Of a DNA stretch of 64,000 nucleotides, positions 8,472-17,638 are shown piece after piece. This DNA is from Acidobacteriota bacterium (GTDB lineage Bacteria; Acidobacteriota; Vicinamibacteria; Fen-336), in assembly GCA_011526565.1 (NCBI GenBank), contig WYBL01000026.1:167928-231927 (forward strand). Direction: 5' to 3'. The position numbers and the translations under genes are program-made. Numbering within the stretch: the first letter of the stretch is position 1; the number at the start of each line of letters is the position of its first letter. The notes under the pieces were generated by a model. It was not told where the DNA came from. It saw only the letters and a list, made by a program, of their open reading frames with translations, and did not search any database.

Positions 8472-10283
8472 ATGCGCTTCGCCTTCGCCGCCACTCTCTG
8501 CCTCGGGCTGCTCGCGCCGACTGCCGGAGCGGACGATCCCTGGGCCGCGCCGCTCCCCCCGGTGCCCGCGTGGTCCGGGGCCAGCCGCGACCGCGTCGCT
8601 CCAGCCGGTCACCCGTGGATCACGCCGGCCGAGGTCGCCGGTTTCCGCACGACCCCCTCGTACGACGAGACGGTCGCCTGGCTGCAGCGCCTCGACGCGG
8701 CCTCGGACCGCGTCGCCATGGTGCCGATCGGCCGCAGCGGCGAAGGGCGCACGCTCTGGATGGTGGTGGCCAGCGCGGAGGGGGCCGCGACGCCGGCCGC
8801 CGTGCGCGCCGCCGGCAAGCCGGTGCTGCTGGCGCAGGCGGGCATCCACGCCGGCGAGATCGACGGCAAGGACGCGGGGCTGATGCTGCTGCGCGACGTG
8901 GCCTTCGCCGGTGCGCCGCGCGCGGCACTGCTCGAGCGCGCCACGTTCCTGTTCGTGCCGATCCTCAACGCGGACGGCCACGAGCGGGTCTCTCCCCGCA
9001 GCCGCATCAACCAGCGCGGCCCGGAGAACGCCGGCTGGCGCACCAACGCCCGCAACCTGAACCTCAACCGCGACTACACGAAGCTCGACACTCCGGAGAT
9101 CCGGGCCGTGGTCGCCGCCCTGCAGCAGTGGGGCGCCGACCTCTACTTCGACCTCCACGTCACCGACGGCGGCGACCACGCCTACGACATCACCTTCGGC
9201 GCGCTGGGCCCGCACGGCCACTCGCCGGCGATCGACGGCTGGATGAGCGGCGTGCTCGGCGAAGCGCTGACCCGCGACCTGGCGGCGGCGGGGCACGAGC
9301 CGGGCCCGCTCTACGTCGCGAACTGGGTCGACTCGCGCGACCCCGCAAAGGGCTTCCGCGACTACCCGGCCTCGGCCCGCCTCTCGCACCCGTGGGGCGA
9401 CGCCCGCCACCTCGGCGCGCTGCTCGTCGAGAACCACTCGCTGAAGCCCTACGAGCGCCGCGTGCTGGGCACCCACGTGCTGCTGGAGTCGGCGCTGCGC
9501 GCGCTCGGCGAGCGGGGGGCGGAGCTGAAGGCGGCCACCGCGGCCGACCGCGCGCGACGGCCCGCCGAGGTGCCCGTGGCGTGGAAGCCGAGCGGCGCCG
9601 CGGTCGAGGTCGAGGCGAAGCTGATCGCTTGGCGCCACGAACCGTCGGCGGCCACCGGCGGCACGAAGCTCGTCTACACGGGCGAGGTCGTGACGCGCAA
9701 GCTGCCGCTCCACACCGCGGACGCGGTTGCCGCTGCCGTGCACCGGCCGCGCGCGTACTGGCTCGGACCGCAGTGGGACGACGCGATCGAGCGGCTGCGG
9801 CTGCAGGGGATCGCCTTCGAGACGCTGGACGCGCCACGCGAGGTCGCCGTCGAGCAGTGCCGGCTGGTCGAGGCCGAGGTGGCTCCGGTCAACGAGGGGC
9901 GCGCGGGGCTGGGCAAGGCGAACTGCCGCTGGGAGACCGCGACGCGCCGCTTCCCGACGGGCTCCGTGCGGGTGCCGACCGACCAGGACCTGGGCGCGCT
10001 CGCGGTCGTGCTGCTCGACCCGCTCTCGCCCGAGTCGTTCCTGCGCTGGGGCTTCTTCAACAGCGTGCTGGCCCGCACCGAGTACGTCGAGGAGTACGTG
10101 ATGGCGCCGCTCGGCGAGCGCATGCTCCAGCAGGACTCGAAGCTGCGCGCGGAGTTCGAGGCCGCGCTCGCCGCCGATCCGAAGTTCGCCGCCGACGGCG
10201 ACGCCCGCCTGCGCTGGCTGTACGCGCGCACGCCGTGGGTCGACGCGCTGTGGCGCGTGGCGCCGGTGATGGTGGAGCGCTGA
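8472..10283 (+). CDS. secreted M14-family zinc carboxypeptidase-like protein
   Basis: 603 residues with a Sec signal peptide (MRFAFAATLCLGLLAPTAGA, cleavage after AGA). The M14 zinc site is visible as H and E in QAGIHAGEIDGKD, with the third ligand in YFDLHVTDGG; N and R specificity residues are in NARNLNLNRDYTKL. M14 enzymes remove C-terminal residues; long periplasmic forms with an extra beta-rich C-terminal half are common in Acidobacteriota and Bacteroidota. A candidate catalytic Glu is in VENHSLKPYERR. ATG at 8472 is preferred over an upstream TTG because it begins the signal peptide. Next gene starts 2 bp after the stop. Confidence 0.85.
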   Translation: MRFAFAATLCLGLLAPTAGADDPWAAPLPPVPAWSGASRDRVAPAGHPWITPAEVAGFRTTPSYDETVAWLQRLDAASDRVAMVPIGRSGEGRTLWMVVASAEGAATPAAVRAAGKPVLLAQAGIHAGEIDGKDAGLMLLRDVAFAGAPRAALLERATFLFVPILNADGHERVSPRSRINQRGPENAGWRTNARNLNLNRDYTKLDTPEIRAVVAALQQWGADLYFDLHVTDGGDHAYDITFGALGPHGHSPAIDGWMSGVLGEALTRDLAAAGHEPGPLYVANWVDSRDPAKGFRDYPASARLSHPWGDARHLGALLVENHSLKPYERRVLGTHVLLESALRALGERGAELKAATAADRARRPAEVPVAWKPSGAAVEVEAKLIAWRHEPSAATGGTKLVYTGEVVTRKLPLHTADAVAAAVHRPRAYWLGPQWDDAIERLRLQGIAFETLDAPREVAVEQCRLVEAEVAPVNEGRAGLGKANCRWETATRRFPTGSVRVPTDQDLGALAVVLLDPLSPESFLRWGFFNSVLARTEYVEEYVMAPLGERMLQQDSKLRAEFEAALAADPKFAADGDARLRWLYARTPWVDALWRVAPVMVER

Positions 10284-10285
10284 AC

Positions 10286-11422
10286 GTGGACGACGCGATC
10301 TACCTCGACCACAACTCGTCCTGTCCGCTTTGCCCGGAGGCGTTCGAGGAGATGCGGCCGTATCTGGTCGAGGTGCAGGGCAACGCCGCCTCGGCACACG
10401 CCGTCGGCCGTCGCCTGGCCGAGGCGGTGGGCGAGGCGCGGGCGGCGCTGGCCGCGCTGATCGGGGCCGAGCCCGACGAGATCGTGTTCACGAGCGGCGG
10501 CACCGAGTCCAACAACTGGGTGATGAACGGCGTCGGCCCCGGCCACGTCGTGGTCACCGCCGTCGAGCACTTCTCCGTGCTCGAGAATGCGCGGCGGCGG
10601 GCGGCCCGCGGCGGGCGCGCGACGATCGTGCCCGTCTCGATCGAGGGCCGCGTCGATCCCGAGGCCGTGGCGGCCGCGATCGCCGACGACACCCGGCTGG
10701 TGTCGGTGATGCTGGCCCAGAACGAGGTCGGCACGGTCGAACCGGTGGCGGAGGTCGCCCGCGCCGCGCGGGCCCGCGGCGTGCTGGTCCACACCGACGC
10801 CTCGCAGGCGGTCGGCAAGATCCCGGTCGACGTGCGGGCGTTGGGCGTGGACCTGCTGACGATCGCGGGGCACAAGCTCTACGGACCGAAGGGCGTCGGC
10901 GCGCTCTACGTGCGCCGCGGCGTCGAGCTCGAGCCGTGGATGCTCGGCGCGCCGCACGAGAAGGGCCTGCGCGCGGGGACCCAGAACGTGCCCGGCATCG
11001 TCGGCCTCGGCGCCGCGGCGCGGGTGGCCGCCGCGAAGCTGCCGGCCGAGGTGCCTCGCCTGCGCGAGCTGTCGCGCCGGTTCCACGACGCTCTCGCCGG
11101 GCGGGTGCCCGGCCTGCTGCTCAACGGCCCGCCGCTCGACGATCCCGCCCGCCTGCCCAACACCGTCAACGTCTCGTTCCCGGGCGTCGCCGGCTTCACG
11201 CTGTTGTCGCGCGCGCCCGAGGTGCTCGCCACGCCCGGCGCCGCCTGCCACTCCGGCGAGCCGTCGCCGTCGTCCACGCTGCTGGCGATGGGCCTGGCGA
11301 AGGAACGCGCGGGCGGCGCGATCCGCTTCTCGCTCGGCCGCTCGTCGACGGCCGAACTGCTCGACCGTGCCGCCGCACGCGTCGCCGACGCCTGGAAGGA
11401 CCTCGAGGAAGGACGCCCATGA
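10286..11422 (+). CDS. cysteine desulfurase (NifS/IscS-type)
   Basis: 378 residues, a normal length for the family. PLP lysine K197 in LLTIAGHKLYGPKG; H95 in TAVEHFSVLE stacks on the cofactor; the sulfur-carrying cysteine is C321 in GAACHSGEPSPSS. The N-terminus is canonical (AIYLDHNSS). These enzymes take sulfur from L-cysteine for Fe-S cluster and thiocofactor assembly. The short loop after C321 and the missing scaffold genes (iscU, iscA) suggest a NifS-like or SufS-independent role. The start is GTG, two bases after the upstream stop. The gene overlaps the next small gene by ATGA, so the two products are made together. Confidence 0.9.
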   Translation: MDDAIYLDHNSSCPLCPEAFEEMRPYLVEVQGNAASAHAVGRRLAEAVGEARAALAALIGAEPDEIVFTSGGTESNNWVMNGVGPGHVVVTAVEHFSVLENARRRAARGGRATIVPVSIEGRVDPEAVAAAIADDTRLVSVMLAQNEVGTVEPVAEVARAARARGVLVHTDASQAVGKIPVDVRALGVDLLTIAGHKLYGPKGVGALYVRRGVELEPWMLGAPHEKGLRAGTQNVPGIVGLGAAARVAAAKLPAEVPRLRELSRRFHDALAGRVPGLLLNGPPLDDPARLPNTVNVSFPGVAGFTLLSRAPEVLATPGAACHSGEPSPSSTLLAMGLAKERAGGAIRFSLGRSSTAELLDRAAARVADAWKDLEEGRP

Positions 11423-11610
11423 CCGACACCAACGCCTGCGTGCTGTGCGCGAAGACCTCCGCGGAGACGCCGCTGATCCCGTTCGACTACCACGGCCGAG
11501 CCTGGCGCATCTGCTCGCAGCACCTGCCGGTGCTGATCCACGACCCCGCCCGCCTGGCGGGAGCGCTGCCCGACGCCGACAAGCTGAGCCCGGCCGAGCA
11601 CAAGGACTAG
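11419..11610 (+). CDS. small CxxC...CxxH protein coupled to cysteine desulfurase
   Basis: 63 residues. C7 and C10 (CVLC) with C32 and H35 (CSQH) give a plausible four-ligand zinc or Fe-S site; the rest is polar. It overlaps the desulfurase stop by ATGA, so co-translation is expected. A role as sulfur acceptor or metal-bound partner is inference; I do not recognise a named family. The stop overlaps the convergent Kef gene stop in a shared CTAG. Confidence 0.65.
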   Translation: MTDTNACVLCAKTSAETPLIPFDYHGRAWRICSQHLPVLIHDPARLAGALPDADKLSPAEHKD

Positions 11611-13325
11611 CCGAGCACCTCGTCGCGCTTCTTCAGGGCCTCGATCTCCTCGGCGCGCAGCGCATCGAGGCCCTCCTCGTAGCCGGCCTCGATCACCTCG
11701 GCCATCCGGTGCACGGAGTGCAGGCGCGGCACGTAGACGAAGTCCGCGCCGTCCTCGTAGAGCTCGAGGGCGGTCGTGAACGTGTCGGCGGCGACCACGA
11801 CCCGCGCCTCCGGGCACAGGCGGCGGGCGGCCTGCAGCAGCCGCCTGTTGGTCGTGCCCTTGAGCACCGCGTCGGTGATGGTGGCCACAACCAGCTTCGC
11901 GTGGTGCACGGCCGCGTGGTGCAGGGTGTCGAGACTGGCGATGTCGCCGTAGACCGCGCGCACGCCGCGCTTCTTGAGCGCTGCCAGCACGGCCGGGCTG
12001 AAGTCGACCACCTGGATCTCCTTCAGCAGCGGGTGGGGGCCGTCCTCGAACTCGTGGAGGATCGAGCTGGCGTCGCGCCAGAAGCCGAGGAACACGATGC
12101 CCGCGCCGTCGCCGTGGCCCTCGTCCTCGTGGATCTCGCCGGAGTCGCGCAGCCCCAGCCGGCGCGCCAGCGCCGCGAGGCCCGCCTGCAACGGGTGGTT
12201 CCACGTGATCATGTAGGTCGAACTGACCGAGGTCAGCGCGAAGACCAGGGTCAGCAGCGCGACCGTGCCGGCCGAGACGTGACCGAGAGCGAGGCCGAGG
12301 GCGGCGATCACCAGCGAGAACTCGCTCATCTGCGACAGGTTGATCGCCGGCAGCAGCGAGCCGCGCAGCCCGCTGCGCAGGACGTAGAGGACCGGGAACA
12401 CGGTCACGAAGCGAGTGGCGACCAGGAACACCGCTGCCGCCACGGCCGCGGCCAGCAGCGCCGGCTCAGGCTTCGGGACCTGCATGCCGAGGGTGACGAA
12501 GAACAGCGTCACGAAGAAGTCTCGGATGTTGATCACCTTGGCGATCACGTCGAGGTTGTAGGGGAAGGTCGACAGCGCGACGCCGGCGACCAGCGCGCCC
12601 ATCTCCTTGGAGAGCCCCAGCGCGCCGGCGGCTCCCGCGACCAGGAAGCACCACGCGAGCGCCGTCACCAGCATCAGCTCCGGCAGCTTGGCGATGAAGG
12701 CGAACAGCCGCGGCAGCGCGTAGCGGGCGAGCAGCAGCGAGACGCCGACCAGCAGCGTGCCGCGGACCAGCGAGCCGAGCAGGATCGCGGGCTTGGGGTC
12801 GGCCAGGTTGGGCTGGATCGCCAGCGCCAGGATCGCCCACAGGTCCTGGAACACCAGCACGCCGAGCGTGATGCGCCCGGGCTGCGTCATCAGCTCGAAC
12901 TTGTCGTAGAGCAGCTTGACCACGATCATCGTGGACGACAGCGCCAGCGCGACGCCCGCGTAGAGCGCGTCGAAGCGCCCCTCGCCCAGAGGCAGGCCGA
13001 AGGAGCGGGCCGCCAGCGTGCCGAGCAGGACGCAGGCCGGGAACTGGACGACGCCCGTGACCACCAGCGGCTTGCCGGCGCCCATCAGCTTCTTGAGGTC
13101 CATCTCGAGGCCGATGATGAACAGCAGCAGGATCAGGCCGATCTCCGAGATCAGCGCGACCGAGGCCTGTTCCTCGACCAGCGACAGGCCGAGCGGGCCG
13201 ACCAGCACGCCGGCCAGCAGGTAGCCGAGGATCAGCGGCTGGCGCAGGGCGCGGGCGACCAGCGCCAGCGCGGTGGCGGCGATGATCGCGATGCCGATGT
13301 CGTGGAGGAGGTGGCTCTCGTGCAT
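11607..13325 (-). CDS. KefB-like CPA2 transporter with C-terminal RCK-like domain
   Basis: 572 residues: about 12 membrane segments (residues 1-380; LGYLLAGVLVGP and LLLFIIGLEMDLKKL are classic CPA2), followed by a cytosolic nucleotide-binding-like domain (VVDFSPAVLAALKKRGVRAVYGDI). The first strand-turn of that domain reads VFLGFWRDAS instead of the usual GxGxxG, so NAD(H) binding may be lost or altered. Family members export K+ or Na+ for H+. The start ATG has AGGAG about 10 nt upstream. It is the last gene of a minus-strand series beginning near 17005; a 51-bp gap separates it from the TPP-enzyme gene. Confidence 0.85.
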   Translation of the reverse strand: MHESHLLHDIGIAIIAATALALVARALRQPLILGYLLAGVLVGPLGLSLVEEQASVALISEIGLILLLFIIGLEMDLKKLMGAGKPLVVTGVVQFPACVLLGTLAARSFGLPLGEGRFDALYAGVALALSSTMIVVKLLYDKFELMTQPGRITLGVLVFQDLWAILALAIQPNLADPKPAILLGSLVRGTLLVGVSLLLARYALPRLFAFIAKLPELMLVTALAWCFLVAGAAGALGLSKEMGALVAGVALSTFPYNLDVIAKVINIRDFFVTLFFVTLGMQVPKPEPALLAAAVAAAVFLVATRFVTVFPVLYVLRSGLRGSLLPAINLSQMSEFSLVIAALGLALGHVSAGTVALLTLVFALTSVSSTYMITWNHPLQAGLAALARRLGLRDSGEIHEDEGHGDGAGIVFLGFWRDASSILHEFEDGPHPLLKEIQVVDFSPAVLAALKKRGVRAVYGDIASLDTLHHAAVHHAKLVVATITDAVLKGTTNRRLLQAARRLCPEARVVVAADTFTTALELYEDGADFVYVPRLHSVHRMAEVIEAGYEEGLDALRAEEIEALKKRDEVLG

Positions 13326-13376
13326 GGTCGGTCGGGGGTCTCCTGGGGGCGGTTGTTCTCGCGTGCGCCGCCGGGC

Positions 13377-15113
<1,737 letters not shown>

Positions 15114-15136
15114 GAACCGGAGCTTACCGAAAAAGC

Positions 15137-16438
15137 TCAGCCCAGGTCGGCGGGGAGGCGCTGGGAGGCGAGCAGGCTGGCGAAGACCTGCCAGCGGCGC
15201 TCCGGGCTCGGGTCGGGGCCCGCGGTCTTCTCGACCCAGGCCCGGACCAGGTCCTGGCCGAGGTTGTAGTTGATCACGTAGCTGCGGTACTGGTCGAAGA
15301 AGCGCACCCGCTGCTTCGCGCGCTCGGGAGCGGCGAGCGTGTAGGTCTCGAGGAAGCGGGCGGCCGCGTCGGCGTCGAGGCGGCCCTCGAGGTAGCGGCG
15401 GGCCGCCTCGTTGCCGGCGTAGGCGAGCGTGCGCATCGCGCGCTGCGCCGCGTGCCAGGCCGGGGCGCTCTTCGGGTCGAGCCCGGCGAGGCCGAACAGC
15501 ACCTCGGCCTCGAACGCCTCCTTCTCGGCGCCCGGGAAGCAGACCTCGACGCCGTAGTTGGCCGTGCCTTCGGCGATCAGCGACTGCGGGCTGAACAGCG
15601 GGTACACGGTCATCTCGACGCAGCCGCGCCCGTTCACGAGGTGGTGCTCGAGCAGAGCGTTGTAGACGTGGTGGCCCGGGTAGCCCTCGTGGGCCGCGAG
15701 GTCGACCGCGCGGTCGATCGTGATCGGCAGCTCGACGTTCATCTGGATCAGGCTCCGGTAGCCGCCCTGGTACCAGTTGTAGCCGCTCCACGACTTGCCG
15801 GTGACGTACTCGAGCCGGAACGCCTCGCCCGGCGGCAGCTCCAGGTGCAGCGCGGTGCGGCGCCGGGCCTCGGCGAGCGCCGCCTGGAACACCGCGTCCA
15901 GCTTCTCGCGCGGGATCCGGTAGCGCGCCGAGAAGCCGGAGTAGCGCTCGGCCAGCGGACCGTCGCCGCGCGGGATCACGGCCTCGAGCTCGCGCAGCGC
16001 CGCGTCGAGCTCCGCCTCGGTGTGGGTCGGGGCCACCGCGTCGTAGAAGGCGCGCGACTCGGCGTCGAAGCCGAGCCGGGCGCCGCCCAGGAACTCGGCG
16101 CGCGCCACGAGTGCCGCGAGCTGCCGGTCGAGGTAGGTGCGGCGCAGGCGGGCGAACTCGTCGGGCGCGGGCTGCGCGGCCACCCGCTCGCGCAGCGCGA
16201 TCGCGCCGGCGCGGATCGCCTGCGGCGCGCGTTTCGAGCGAAGGGCCTCGCCCTTCCACTCGGCCGGACCGTAATAGGCGTCCACGTAGTCGGCGTCGTG
16301 CTGGCCGAGCGCCAGCACCAGCTTCACGTAGGCCTCGGCGATCTCCCGCATGGTGTCCTCCGCCGCGCGTCCCGCGCCGGCCAGCAGCAGGCCCGTCGCG
16401 CCCGCGATCGCGCGCCTGCCGAACTCGCGCCGCTCCAT
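15137..16438 (-). CDS. DUF885-family exported metallohydrolase
   Basis: 433 residues. The N-terminus [16 protein letters not shown] has the twin-arginine pattern followed by a hydrophobic stretch, so Tat export is likely. A zinc-type motif HEGYPGHH lies near residue 240, followed by a distal acidic segment [11 protein letters not shown]; both are hallmarks of DUF885 proteins, which are thought to be metallopeptidases. Substrate unknown. It is 16 bp downstream of the PilZ gene and 23 bp upstream of the TPP-enzyme gene on the same strand. Confidence 0.8.
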   Translation of the reverse strand: MERREFGRRAIAGATGLLLAGAGRAAEDTMREIAEAYVKLVLALGQHDADYVDAYYGPAEWKGEALRSKRAPQAIRAGAIALRERVAAQPAPDEFARLRRTYLDRQLAALVARAEFLGGARLGFDAESRAFYDAVAPTHTEAELDAALRELEAVIPRGDGPLAERYSGFSARYRIPREKLDAVFQAALAEARRRTALHLELPPGEAFRLEYVTGKSWSGYNWYQGGYRSLIQMNVELPITIDRAVDLAAHEGYPGHHVYNALLEHHLVNGRGCVEMTVYPLFSPQSLIAEGTANYGVEVCFPGAEKEAFEAEVLFGLAGLDPKSAPAWHAAQRAMRTLAYAGNEAARRYLEGRLDADAAARFLETYTLAAPERAKQRVRFFDQYRSYVINYNLGQDLVRAWVEKTAGPDPSPERRWQVFASLLASQRLPADLG

Positions 16439-16454
16439 CGGGCCTCGCTTCCGC

Positions 16455-16790
16455 CTACTTGAGCCGCGCCGGCGGCGGCGTCTGCCGCTTGAGCAGGTCG
16501 AGCAGCGCGACCTTGTCGGCCAGCGCGATGCGGTGGATGCGCAGGCCGAAGCCCTGGGGCAGCTCGGGCGCGCGCGGTGCTGCCGGGTCGTTGATCCACG
16601 AGACCACGCCGGCCACGGTGAACGGCTCGCGGCCCGGCAGCTCCAGCTCGAGGTCGACGAACTGGCCCTTCATCGGGCAGTGCGGCGTGGCCACGAACAG
16701 GCCGCCCACGGAGACGTTCAGCACCGGCCAGCGCTCGCCCTGGAGCAGGCAGGTGGCGCCGGCGATGTCGAAGCGGTCGGCGGCCTTCAC
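16455..16790 (-). CDS. PilZ-domain-like protein
   Basis: 111 residues. LNVSVGGLFVATPHCPMKGQ matches the PilZ core D/NxSxxG, with a beta-barrel layout after it (FVDLELELPGREPFTVAGVV, FGLRI). The N-terminal RxxxR c-di-GMP loop is not clearly present, so ligand binding is uncertain. The frame continues upstream to 17090 but overlaps a better gene there. GTG at 16790 is chosen because it forms a GTGA overlap with that gene's stop. Confidence 0.75.
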   Translation of the reverse strand: MKAADRFDIAGATCLLQGERWPVLNVSVGGLFVATPHCPMKGQFVDLELELPGREPFTVAGVVSWINDPAAPRAPELPQGFGLRIHRIALADKVALLDLLKRQTPPPARLK

Positions 16791-17005
16791 CCGCGCCTCG
16801 GCCAGCGCTCGTCGACGAAGCCGCGCACGATGCGCTCCAGTTCGGGGTCGGACGCCGCGCTGAAGCGGGCGAGCGGTTCGGCAGCGGGGGAGCGGCCCGA
16901 CTCGAGCACGAACACCGACGCCTGCATCGCCCCGCCCTCCCGATAGAAATACACCTGGATCGAGACCCCCTCCCGCTCCAGCTTGAGCAGCCGCCCAGTC
17001 TTCAC
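16787..17005 (-). CDS. small conserved-looking protein upstream of PilZ gene
   Basis: 72 residues (MKTGRLLKLEREGVSIQVYF...). It predicts a short beta-alpha protein: paired strands with alternating hydrophobics, then a helix ending ELERIVRGFVDERWPRRG. No family recognised. It is real by context: GTGA overlap with the PilZ gene, and a TATCAT -10-like box on its strand at 17024-17029. It could be a partner of the PilZ protein. Confidence 0.55.
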   Translation of the reverse strand: MKTGRLLKLEREGVSIQVYFYREGGAMQASVFVLESGRSPAAEPLARFSAASDPELERIVRGFVDERWPRRG

Positions 17006-17023
17006 CTTGCCCCCGTGGCGCGA

Positions 17024-17060
17024 ATGATAAGGGTGACGCGCGCGGCGTGAGCGTTATACT
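17024..17060. promoter_or_regulatory. divergent -10 boxes between two PilZ operons
   Basis: The minus strand has TATCAT (17024-17029), 18 nt before the ATG at 17005. The plus strand has TATACT (17055-17060), 41 nt before the ATG at 17102. Both match TATAAT at five of six positions. No convincing -35 is seen for either, though GTGACG lies at 17034-17039. The two PilZ genes may be regulated together from this 96-bp spacer. Confidence 0.5.
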
Positions 17061-17101
17061 CGTCACATCTCTCCGGTCCTCCTCCCGCACGGTGCCCCGC
17101 C

Positions 17102-17443
17102 ATGAACGAGTACATCACGAGGGGCCGCAACCGCCGGCTCGCAGCGCGCCGCTCCTGCCTGCTCGGCGTGCGCTATCGCGCGCCGGGCGGAGAGTGGCGC
17201 GCGGCCACCGTGACGGACGTGTCGAGCAAGGGCTGCCGCCTGCGGATCGGCGAGGACCTCGAGCGCGGCGCCGCCCTCGAGCTCGCGTTCGAGGCGCCAC
17301 TGAAGGACGGTTCCACGTCGCCCCAGCTCGAGGTGCCGGCCACCGTCACCTGGTCGCGCCCCGAGGGCCTCTCCCGCCATGTCGGGCTGGAGTTCCCGCG
17401 GGAGCGGCCGGAGATCGAAGAACTGCTCCGCGCGATCCGCTGA
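17102..17443 (+). CDS. PilZ-domain protein
   Basis: 113 residues, the size of a stand-alone PilZ domain. The RRLAARRSC segment offers the RxxxR loop and VTDVSSKGCRLRIG the DxSxxG strand; the end (LSRHVGLEFPRERPEIEELLRAI) is the usual last strand and helix. PilZ domains bind c-di-GMP and act as effectors of motility or exopolysaccharide systems. The window has GGDEF/EAL and HD-GYP genes that could make or degrade the ligand, but none is in the same operon. Confidence 0.8.
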   Translation: MNEYITRGRNRRLAARRSCLLGVRYRAPGGEWRAATVTDVSSKGCRLRIGEDLERGAALELAFEAPLKDGSTSPQLEVPATVTWSRPEGLSRHVGLEFPRERPEIEELLRAIR

Positions 17444-17463
17444 CCGCCGCGACTCCCTCCGCG

Positions 17464-17526
17464 CGAACGGCGACGACGCCACGTCGAACGGCGACAACGC
17501 CACGTCGAACGGCGACGACGCCACAG
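17464..17526 (+). repeat. 21-bp tandem repeat, three units
   Basis: Three consecutive 21-bp units (17464-17484, 17485-17505, 17506-17526) with the core CGAACGGCGACGACGCCAC. Units differ by one base (GACAAC in the second) and the third ends in the next element. It begins 20 bp after the PilZ stop in non-coding DNA. Confidence 0.85.
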
Positions 17527-17602
17527 AGGCACCGAGGCACAGAGAACGGCAGAGGGGGCCGCGGCTGGGGCCTTGCCTCTGTGTCTCTGTGTCTCGGTGG
17601 CG
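17521..17602. repeat. imperfect palindrome of CACAGAG-type repeats
   Basis: The left arm 17521-17544 (CACAGAGGCACCGAGGCACAG) and right arm 17574-17602 (CTCTGTGTCTCTGTGTCTCGG) are imperfect reverse complements around a 29-nt GC-rich loop. Such CACAGAGACACAGAG-rich palindromes occur between genes in several soil phyla and can yield spurious HRDTE-like peptides. It lies between convergent genes (17443 and 17639) and could fold as a bidirectional terminator. Confidence 0.7.
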
Positions 17603-17638
17603 CCGTTTCCCGTGAACGCCCGGCGGCGGCGCGGGCTG

